10,482 nucleotides of DNA from Deltaproteobacteria bacterium (GTDB lineage: Bacteria; Desulfobacterota_C; Deferrisomatia; Deferrisomatales; JACRMM01). The stretch covers positions 1 to 10,482 of the forward strand of contig JACRCS010000327.1 in NCBI GenBank assembly GCA_016218905.1, written 5' to 3'. The notes below the pieces were generated by a model. It was not told the DNA's origin. It ran no database searches and saw nothing but the letters and a program-made list of their open reading frames with translations. The translations under genes were made by a program, and so were the position numbers. Below, in pieces: positions 1-5,151 of the stretch (position 1 is the stretch's first letter; the number at the start of each line of letters is the position of its first letter).

Positions 1-2
1 CG

Positions 3-2132
3 GCGGACCTGCCCTCCTCGGGCCTGCCGCGATCACCCCTGCCGCGCACCGCGCGGCTCGGAGCCGAGGTGTTCGGCGTCAACGAGGGCGTGGGCACCCA
101 GCCTCTGGGCCTTGGCGGCAGCGCCGCCCGCGTCCACGAGTCCGCCACCCTGGGCCGCCGCGCGCTGCAGGTCCGGAGCCTCGGGGCCACGCTCGTGCGG
201 GCGAGCAGCCACGTCTACCCCTTCCTGAGCATGGACGCCCTCCAGAGGAACGGCTGGGACTTCTCGCAGGCCGACCGGTTCTTCGAGGCGCTGGGACGGG
301 CCGACCTGGACGTGGTGGTGGTGCTCGGCCCCTGGCCCGGGGCGCGCACGGCGCACTTCACCGGTACCTACCTTCCCGACGACATGGACGCGTACGAGTC
401 CTACGTCGAGCGCGTGGTCGAGCGGTACGACGGAGACGGCGTGGACGACATGCCCGGCCTCGTTCACCCGATCCGCCTCTGGCAGCTCGGGGACGAGTAC
501 CCCCGCTCCTGGTGTTCCGACGAGTCCCTCCAGGGTCAGGACTTCGTCGACCTCATGAGCTCCACGTGGGCGTACGTTCGCGAGGCCTTCGGGGACACGC
601 GCTTCGTCACGCCGGGGATAGCCACCGACCGCGGCTTGACGCTGAGCCTGGCGGACGGCTACCTCGGGGAAGGACCCATCTGGATCCGCGGAAAACTCAA
701 TACACGCGACGACATCCTCAGCTGGACGGGGCTTCCGGAGCTCCGGGAGCAGGTCGAGACGCTGCTGCGGAGCGGGGAGTTCGACGTCGGCGACATCCAC
801 CTCTACGGCTACTACGAGCTGATCCCCGACCGGCTCTCCTGGTTCCGGGACAATCTCGCGCAGAACCCCCGGTTCTGGGCGGGGCTGCCGCCGGTGTGGG
901 TTCTCGAGGGGGGCGGTCCCTTCGCCCCCACCGGCGAGGTCTACCGCCAGCCGGACGATCCGCCGACCGTCGCGAATCCGGAGGTGCTCCGGGAGAACGC
1001 TTCCTACGTGCCGAAGTATTACCTGACGGGGCTCACGGCCGGCGTTCCGATGCTCGGCTGGCACCTTCCGTCCGAGTACGACACCTTCGGGTCCGACTTC
1101 GGCGACGTCGACCTCCTCGACTACGACGAGCTGCCGCGGCCCTCCTATCACGCCTACCGCTTCCTCACCGGCTTGCTGGGGCAGGGGACGTCGGCGGTGC
1201 GCCTTCCGGACCGAAACGGCGCGACCCTGTATCAGATCACGGCCGCGGGAACGGACGGCGCCGACCGGCTGACGTTCGTCGCCTGGTCGGACGCGGCACC
1301 GGCGACCGTGGACCTTTCGGCCGAGGCGGCCGGTGCGGAGCTCTCTTTTTACCGACTGCCCGTCGCCTCGGGCGAGACGGAGCCCGTCGCCTTGATCGCC
1401 GATCCGGCCGCCGTCTCCGTGGACCGGGTGCCGGTCTTCATGGAGGCCACGTACCGCCCGGCGGCCTCGATCGAGCCGTCGAGCCACGACTTCGAGCTCG
1501 TCACGGTGGGGGAGGTCTCGGGCGCCCGGACGTTCACGATCCGAAATGAGGGGAGGGCGAACCTCGTGCTCGGAACGGCGTCTGTGGACCCGTCCACAGG
1601 GGAGTTCGTGCTCCAGGCCGATGCGTGTTCGGGCGCGGCCGTTCCTCCGGGTGGGACGTGTACCTTCCAGGCCGTCTTCGCTCCCGCGACGCCCGGCGTG
1701 AAGCAAGCGACCGTGACGATCTCCACGAACGACTCGGCCCACGCGGTGCTCGAGGTCGCCTTATCGGGCAGCGGGCTCGCGCCGCCGCAGGTTCTCGAGC
1801 TCTCCTGCACGACCGAGCTCTCCCCGGGCAACATCGCCCGCTTCCAGGTCACCGGCGCCGGGCCCTTCGAGGTCGTGACCCTGCTCGCCAGCCGCTCCGG
1901 CGGCTCGGGTCCTTGCGTGCCGCAACTCGGGGGCCTCTGCCTCGACCTCGGCGCCCCTTTGCGCCGCCTCGCCACCACGCCGGCCGACGGCGAAGGCGAG
2001 GCGGTCCTCTCGTGGAGGGTCCCGTTCTCGCTCCCGCCCGGGACCGAGCTCTACTTCCAGGCCGTGATCCAGAGGGGGCCCGGAGGGGCTGATTCGCTCA
2101 AGAGCAACGAGGTCACGGCGACCGTGCGTTGA
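3..2132 (+). CDS. Glycoside-hydrolase-like protein with C-terminal choice-of-anchor D domain (5' end outside window)
   Basis: The reading frame is open back to the left edge, so the true start and any signal peptide lie outside; the GTG at 69 is only an internal codon. About 709 residues are visible (numbered here from base 3). The first ~470 look like a (beta/alpha)8 clan-A glycosidase. WQLGDE, with Glu at codon 495-497 (residue ~165), sits where such enzymes carry the acid/base Glu in an 'NE' pair. WVLEGGG, with Glu at 906-908 (residue ~302), sits where the nucleophile Glu follows strand 7. Residues ~489-591 form a choice-of-anchor D/HYDIN-type beta domain with the typical Cys pair and the 'PPGGTCTFQAVFAPATPG' pattern. 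The last ~115 residues are another Cys-containing beta module common in secreted proteins. A secreted or surface sugar-active enzyme is inferred. Asp replaces the usual Asn before the putative acid/base, so it could be a non-catalytic homologue. The substrate is not readable from sequence. Confidence 0.7.
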   Translation, partial: ADLPSSGLPRSPLPRTARLGAEVFGVNEGVGTQPLGLGGSAARVHESATLGRRALQVRSLGATLVRASSHVYPFLSMDALQRNGWDFSQADRFFEALGRADLDVVVVLGPWPGARTAHFTGTYLPDDMDAYESYVERVVERYDGDGVDDMPGLVHPIRLWQLGDEYPRSWCSDESLQGQDFVDLMSSTWAYVREAFGDTRFVTPGIATDRGLTLSLADGYLGEGPIWIRGKLNTRDDILSWTGLPELREQVETLLRSGEFDVGDIHLYGYYELIPDRLSWFRDNLAQNPRFWAGLPPVWVLEGGGPFAPTGEVYRQPDDPPTVANPEVLRENASYVPKYYLTGLTAGVPMLGWHLPSEYDTFGSDFGDVDLLDYDELPRPSYHAYRFLTGLLGQGTSAVRLPDRNGATLYQITAAGTDGADRLTFVAWSDAAPATVDLSAEAAGAELSFYRLPVASGETEPVALIADPAAVSVDRVPVFMEATYRPAASIEPSSHDFELVTVGEVSGARTFTIRNEGRANLVLGTASVDPSTGEFVLQADACSGAAVPPGGTCTFQAVFAPATPGVKQATVTISTNDSAHAVLEVALSGSGLAPPQVLELSCTTELSPGNIARFQVTGAGPFEVVTLLASRSGGSGPCVPQLGGLCLDLGAPLRRLATTPADGEGEAVLSWRVPFSLPPGTELYFQAVIQRGPGGADSLKSNEVTATVR

Positions 2133-2190
2133 GGCTCGGCGCGTCCGGAGTCCGGGAGCCGCCATTCCGGCCCCCGGGCGCGCTCTCCTT

Positions 2191-2220
2191 TTGACAGCAT
2201 CCGGACGGTTACAGTATCTT
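2191..2220 (+). promoter_or_regulatory. Sigma70-type promoter of the tupA unit
   Basis: TTGACA at 2191-2196 is a perfect -35 box. TATCTT at 2215-2220 matches the -10 consensus at four of six positions with an 18-bp spacer. Transcription would begin near 2226-2229, just before the first paired base of the riboswitch at 2230. The agreement between predicted start and RNA fold supports the call. It is a lower-GC patch within GC-rich DNA. Confidence 0.7.
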
Positions 2221-2227
2221 CTGCCGC

Positions 2228-2335
2228 ATCTCCGAGCGTGACAGCCTAAAGGCCCGCGTGCCCACGGCTCCACGCCATGGGTACGGGCGGAAACGCCCGC
2301 ACCTCCCGCGCTTGGAAAGGAGACACGGCCGGCCT
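2228..2335 (+). ncRNA. Moco/Tuco (molybdenum/tungsten cofactor) riboswitch aptamer
   Basis: The leader shares the hallmark 3' core of the Moco RNA motif known from the E. coli moaA leader: CCTCCCG, a short pairing strand, then TGGAAAGG. The fold can be traced by hand. CTCC (2230-2233) pairs with GGAG (2319-2322). GAGCG (2234-2238) pairs with CGCTT (2309-2313), leaving GGAAA as an asymmetric bulge. GCC-TAAA-GGC forms a small hairpin at 2244-2253. GCGTG (2256-2260) pairs with CACGC (2271-2275). GGGCG-GAAA-CGCCC (2285-2298) is a GNRA-capped hairpin. The family is known to bind molybdopterin-based cofactors, and versions lacking stem P3 are thought to respond to the tungsten form. I cannot decide Mo versus W by eye. 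The position, between a promoter and a terminator and upstream of an oxyanion-binding protein, fits the family's role. Confidence 0.85.
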
Positions 2336-2346
2336 GCGCCGATGCG

Positions 2347-2376
2347 AAGGCCCACCCTGCGCGGGGTGGGCCTTTT
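2347..2376 (+). terminator. Intrinsic terminator, expression platform of the riboswitch
   Basis: GGCCCACCC (2349-2357) and GGGTGGGCC (2364-2372) form a perfect 9-bp stem over a 6-nt loop. AA before and TTTT after (2373-2376) extend the pairing and supply the U-tract. It lies 25 nt after the aptamer and 112 nt before the tupA start, the layout of a transcription-attenuating riboswitch. The 5' arm can alternatively pair with 2279-2288 inside the aptamer (8 bp with a 2-nt bulge), a candidate antiterminator. That arrangement would make cofactor binding an OFF signal. Confidence 0.85.
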
Positions 2377-2475
2377 GTGCGTCCGGCGTGCCGCCCCTCC
2401 CTCCGTTCGGGCCGATCCTTCCGGGTCACGCCTGCCTGCGCGGGCTCCACGAACAGGCGGGACTACCGCCCACCC

Positions 2476-2483
2476 AGGAGGAG
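2476..2483 (+). promoter_or_regulatory. Ribosome binding site fixing the tupA start
   Basis: AGGAGGAG lies 5 nt before the ATG at 2489. It decides the start: the same frame is open from 2258, but that would run coding sequence through the riboswitch and its terminator and put 77 Arg/Pro-rich residues ahead of a clear signal peptide. Confidence 0.85.
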
Positions 2484-2488
2484 CGCTC

Positions 2489-3364
2489 ATGCGTACGGAA
2501 GGTCTCAAGAGAACCGGGTCCCAGATTCTCTCCCTCGCGGTGGCTGCCTTGGCGCTATCAGGGCTCGGGGGCCGCGCTTCCGCCGCGCCGGCGGAAAAGA
2601 ACCTCATCCTCGCCACCACGACGAGCACCCAGGACTCCGGGCTCCTGGACGAGCTCATCCCGGCGTTCGAGAAGAAGACCGGTTACTTCGTCAAGACCAT
2701 CGCCGTCGGCAGCGGCCAGGCCATGGCCATGGGCCAGAAGGGCGAGGCGGACGTCCTCCTCGTCCACTCGCCCGAAGCCGAGGCGAAGTTCCTGGCTGAC
2801 GGTTTCGGCGTGGACCGGCGGCTCGTCATGCACAACGACTTCGTGCTCGTGGGGCCGGCCGAGGACCCCGCCGGGGTGAAGGGCGAGAAGTCGACGGCCG
2901 ACGCGTTCCGGAAGATCGCCCGGTCGGGGAGCCTCTTCCTCTCGCGGGGCGACAACTCGGGGACTCACGCCAAGGAGAAGGCCCTCTGGAAGGCCGCCGG
3001 CGTCGCGTCCGAGGGGCAGAAGTGGTATCAGCAGACCGGGCTCGGCATGGGGCAGACGCTCTCCGTCGCGTCGGAAAAGAAGGCCTACACGCTCGCCGAC
3101 CGGGGGACCTACCTCTCGATGAAGAAGGTGCTCTCCCTCGCGATCCTGGGCGAGGGGCAGAAGGACCTCCTGAACGTCTACCACGTGATCGGCGTGAACC
3201 CTGCCAGGTGGCCCAAGGTCAACGCCGCGGGCGCCAAGACGTTCGAGGACTTCATGGTCGCGCCGGAGACCCAGGCGATCATCAAGACCTTTGGGGTCGC
3301 CAAATTCGGCGGGCCGCTCTTCTTCCCCGACGCGGGGCGAAAGCTCGAAGATCTGGGAAAGTAG
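2489..3364 (+). CDS. tupA: Tungstate (possibly molybdate) ABC transporter periplasmic binding protein
   Basis: This is a 291-residue extracytoplasmic substrate-binding protein that would capture tungstate, or molybdate, for an ABC importer. Residues 1-33 form a Sec signal peptide: basic start, hydrophobic LAVAALALSGL, and cleavage near SAA-AP. TupA family signatures follow in order: TTTSTQDSGLL (43-53), VGSGQAMAMGQKGEADVLL (about 73-91), SRGDNSGTH (152-160), GMGQTL (186-191) and YTLADRGTYLS (200-210). The TTTST and RGD-SGTH motifs line the oxyanion pocket in this family and separate it from ordinary ModA. The length is normal. The gene stands alone: no TupB permease or TupC ATPase follows, only a hairpin, a new promoter and a Mo-hydroxylase operon. 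It is probably controlled by the cofactor riboswitch and terminator upstream. Specificity for W over Mo is inferred from the family, not proven here. Confidence 0.92.
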   Translation: MRTEGLKRTGSQILSLAVAALALSGLGGRASAAPAEKNLILATTTSTQDSGLLDELIPAFEKKTGYFVKTIAVGSGQAMAMGQKGEADVLLVHSPEAEAKFLADGFGVDRRLVMHNDFVLVGPAEDPAGVKGEKSTADAFRKIARSGSLFLSRGDNSGTHAKEKALWKAAGVASEGQKWYQQTGLGMGQTLSVASEKKAYTLADRGTYLSMKKVLSLAILGEGQKDLLNVYHVIGVNPARWPKVNAAGAKTFEDFMVAPETQAIIKTFGVAKFGGPLFFPDAGRKLEDLGK

Positions 3365-3379
3365 CCTCGTGTGTGCCCA

Positions 3380-3400
3380 TCCGGAAAGTGCCTTTCCGGA
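3380..3400 (+). terminator. Hairpin after tupA, possible weak terminator
   Basis: TCCGGAAA (3380-3387) and TTTCCGGA (3393-3400) form a perfect 8-bp stem over a 5-nt loop, 16 nt after the tupA stop. No T-run follows (CGGAGC), so it is at best an incomplete intrinsic terminator or an mRNA 3'-end stabiliser. It separates tupA from the promoter at 3462. Confidence 0.4.
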
Positions 3401-3430
3401 CGGAGCAAACGGCAGGGTGCGCAGGCCTTT

Positions 3431-3448
3431 CGTTCAGTTTAAAGAACG
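3431..3448. promoter_or_regulatory. Inverted repeat, operator candidate upstream of the hydroxylase promoter
   Basis: CGTTC-N8-GAACG, with an A/T-rich centre (AGTTTAAA), ends 13 bp before the -35 box at 3462. This suits a dimeric activator or repressor. The GTTC-N8-GAAC core recurs exactly at 3519-3534, with 87 bp between centres. The binding protein is unknown and no regulator gene is in the window. Confidence 0.4.
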
Positions 3449-3461
3449 GCTCTGCACGGTC

Positions 3462-3490
3462 TTGACGGGAAATCGAAAGAAGGCTATCAT
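3462..3490 (+). promoter_or_regulatory. Sigma70-type promoter of the Mo-hydroxylase operon
   Basis: TTGACG (3462-3467) and TATCAT (3485-3490) are separated by exactly 17 bp, each matching consensus at five of six positions. Transcription would start near 3497, giving a leader of about 185 nt before the first gene. The region is clearly lower in GC than its surroundings. Confidence 0.75.
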
Positions 3491-3496
3491 TCCTGC

Positions 3497-3681
3497 CAAA
3501 TAAGGGCGGAGAGTCGTTGTTCGCTATCGCGAACGAAAAAAACCACCGGCGCCCGTCGGCCTCCGCGCATTGAGAAACCTTTCCCAACGAGCCGCAAAGT
3601 GCGCGGCCGAGGCGCCTGCCCGGCCGCGTTCGCTTCCGAAATACACGTTGCGTCCCGCGCCCAACCGACGGAGGCCAAACC
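3497..3681 (+). promoter_or_regulatory. Long structured 5' leader of the Mo-hydroxylase operon
   Basis: This leader of about 185 nt holds no convincing gene. Hand-traced pairings are GCGGAG (3506-3511) with CTCCGC (3561-3566), enclosing GTTCGC-TATC-GCGAAC (3519-3534), and a perfect 8-bp stem CGCGGCCG (3602-3609) with CGGCCGCG (3621-3628). It ends with the Shine-Dalgarno GGAGG at 3670-3674, 7 nt before the ATG. It does not resemble the Moco motif upstream of tupA or any riboswitch class I can recognise. In GC-rich DNA some such stems are expected by chance. Confidence 0.4.
3519..3534. promoter_or_regulatory. Second GTTC-N8-GAAC inverted repeat, inside the leader
   Basis: GTTCGC-TATC-GCGAAC is a perfect 6-bp inverted repeat about 22 nt downstream of the predicted start. 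It shares the GTTC-N8-GAAC frame with the repeat at 3431-3448. It could be a downstream operator acting on DNA or a hairpin in the RNA; the run of seven A after it (3536-3542) would suit either. Confidence 0.35.
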
Positions 3682-4551
3682 ATGTACGTCCCCGATTTCG
3701 AGTACCTCGCGCCGCACACCGTTCAGGAAACCTGCGCCCTTCTGAACCAGCTCGGCGCCCGAGCAAAGGTGCTGTGCGGCGGGACCGACCTGCTGGTCAA
3801 GATGAAGCACGGCCTGCTCGCGCCCGAGGTGCTCGTCTCGCTCAAGCACCTCTCGGAGCTCCGGGGGATCCGCTACGTGGAAGGGAAGGGCGTCTTCATC
3901 GGCGCGCGTTCGACGCACAACGACCTGATGAACTCCAAGGTCCTCAACGAGAAGTACCTGTCGGTGTCCGAGGCCGCCCACCAGATGGCCTCCAACCAGA
4001 TCCGGATCAAGGGGACGATCGGCGGAAACATCGTCAACGCCGTTCCTTCCGCCGACGTTCCGCCCATCCTCATCGCCCTGCGGGCGACGATCACCCTCGC
4101 GGGCCCCGAGGGCGAGCGCACCCTGCCCCTCGAAGACTTCTTCACCGGCCCGGGGAAGAGCGTCCTCGCCCAGGACGAGATCGTCACCCACGTCTTCATC
4201 CCGGACCAGCCCACGACGGGTTCGAACTACATGAAGTTCGGCCTGCGCGATTCCGGGGCGCTCGCCGTGGTGGGCGTCGCCACCGCCGTGACGATGAAGG
4301 GCTCGGTCATCGAGGAGGCCCGCGTCACCCTCGGCGCGGTTGCCCCGGTGCCGCTGCGCGCCAAAAAGACCGAAGAGTCCCTCAAGGGCAAGGAGTACAC
4401 CGACGAGCTCCTGGAGCAGGCCGGGGTCATCGCCTCCCAGGAGTGCTCTCCGATCTCCGACATCCGCGGTTCCGCGGAGTACCGGCGCGACATGGTCCGG
4501 GTCTTCACGACCCGCTCCCTGAAGGCCTCCATTACCCAGGGACACTGCTAG
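3682..4551 (+). CDS. Mo hydroxylase FAD-binding (medium) subunit
   Basis: This 289-residue CoxM/HcrB-type flavoprotein subunit passes electrons from the [2Fe-2S] subunit through FAD to, or from, an external carrier. The two family FAD motifs are present: CGGTDLL (32-38) and TIGGNIVNAVPSADVPP (112-128). The C-terminal CO-dehydrogenase-flavoprotein domain covers roughly 180-285, with the usual RGSAEYRRDMV near its end. Length is typical for the single-FAD class. The insertion with four Cys that binds an extra 4Fe-4S cluster in classical 4-hydroxybenzoyl-CoA reductase beta subunits is missing, because the residues after TIGGN continue straight into the short form. The start is supported by GGAGG at 3670-3674. 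It opens a three-gene operon in the order medium-small-large, as in coxMSL. Likely cytoplasmic, since no signal peptide is visible. Confidence 0.93.
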   Translation: MYVPDFEYLAPHTVQETCALLNQLGARAKVLCGGTDLLVKMKHGLLAPEVLVSLKHLSELRGIRYVEGKGVFIGARSTHNDLMNSKVLNEKYLSVSEAAHQMASNQIRIKGTIGGNIVNAVPSADVPPILIALRATITLAGPEGERTLPLEDFFTGPGKSVLAQDEIVTHVFIPDQPTTGSNYMKFGLRDSGALAVVGVATAVTMKGSVIEEARVTLGAVAPVPLRAKKTEESLKGKEYTDELLEQAGVIASQECSPISDIRGSAEYRRDMVRVFTTRSLKASITQGHC

Positions 4552-4631
4552 ACGGCGTTGCGGCGCGGTCGAGAACCTCGGGCGCTCGGTCGGGCGGCCG
4601 GGGTCGAACCCTTCATCAGCGAGAAGAGACC

Positions 4632-5135
4632 ATGACGACGAGGGTGGAGAAGAGCGCAGTCAAGCACTACCTGATCCGGCTGACCGTGAACGGAGACGAC
4701 TACACGTTCTTCGTCAAGGCGAACACGATGCTCACGAACGTCCTGCGGGACGAACTGCACCTGACCGGCACGAAGAAGGGCTGCGAGCTGGGAGATTGCG
4801 GCTCCTGCACCGTACTCCTCGACGGCCAGCCCGTGAACTCCTGCATCACGCTCGCCGTCGAAGCCGACGGCCACGAGATCACGACCATCGAGGGGGTCGC
4901 CCAGCACGGGGAGCTCGACAAGATCCAGGAGGCCTTCCTCGATCACTCCGCGATCCAGTGCGGTTACTGCACGCCGGGGATGGTCCTCTCGGCCAAGGCC
5001 CTGCTGGCGAAGAACCCGAAGCCGACCGAGCCGGAGATCCGCGAGGCAATCGCCGGCAATCTCTGCCGCTGCACGGGTTACGTCAACATCGTCAAGGCGA
5101 TCCACGCTGCCGCCGGCATCGAAGCGGATCACTAG
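4632..5135 (+). CDS. Mo hydroxylase [2Fe-2S] (small) subunit
   Basis: This 167-residue two-domain iron-sulfur subunit wires the molybdenum site to FAD. The N-terminal plant-ferredoxin-like cluster is held by C51, C56, C59 and C71 (GCELGDCGSC followed by NSC). The C-terminal four-helix cluster is held by C110, C113, C145 and C147 (QCGYCTPG and LCRCTGY). All eight ligands expected for the CoxS/HcrC family are present. The ATG at 4632 places the beta-strand LIRLTVNGDDYTFFV at the normal distance from the N-terminus. The frame is open further upstream into the FAD-subunit gene, but that part is not family-like. The ribosome site is weak (purine-rich GAGAAGAGA just ahead). It follows the FAD subunit after 80 nt and precedes the Mo subunit by 16 nt, consistent with one operon. 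Confidence 0.95.
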   Translation: MTTRVEKSAVKHYLIRLTVNGDDYTFFVKANTMLTNVLRDELHLTGTKKGCELGDCGSCTVLLDGQPVNSCITLAVEADGHEITTIEGVAQHGELDKIQEAFLDHSAIQCGYCTPGMVLSAKALLAKNPKPTEPEIREAIAGNLCRCTGYVNIVKAIHAAAGIEADH

Positions 5136-5151
5136 GAAAGGGGCTGAGGGA

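Noticed and set aside
69..71. GTG at 69 as the start of the GH-like gene
   Set aside because: The frame is open to the window edge and the upstream codons (for example ARLGAE before VFGVNEG) read as protein; no ribosome site precedes 69.
2133..2160. GGCTC/GAGCC stem right after the GH-like gene as a terminator
   Set aside because: Only 5 bp around an 18-nt loop, with no T-tract; expected by chance in such GC-rich sequence.
2258..2488. In-frame GTG at 2258 as an upstream tupA start adding 77 residues
   Set aside because: It would translate through the riboswitch and its terminator and bury the signal peptide; AGGAGGAG before 2489 marks the real start.
3487..4545. Antisense frame of 352 codons over the FAD subunit and leader
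   Set aside because: It overlaps a clear flavoprotein gene and a promoter region and shows no domain of its own.
4552..4631. GGTCGAGAACC and GGTCGAACCC as a meaningful repeat between the FAD and Fe-S genes
   Set aside because: Imperfect and short, in an 80-nt gap inside one operon; no supporting structure.
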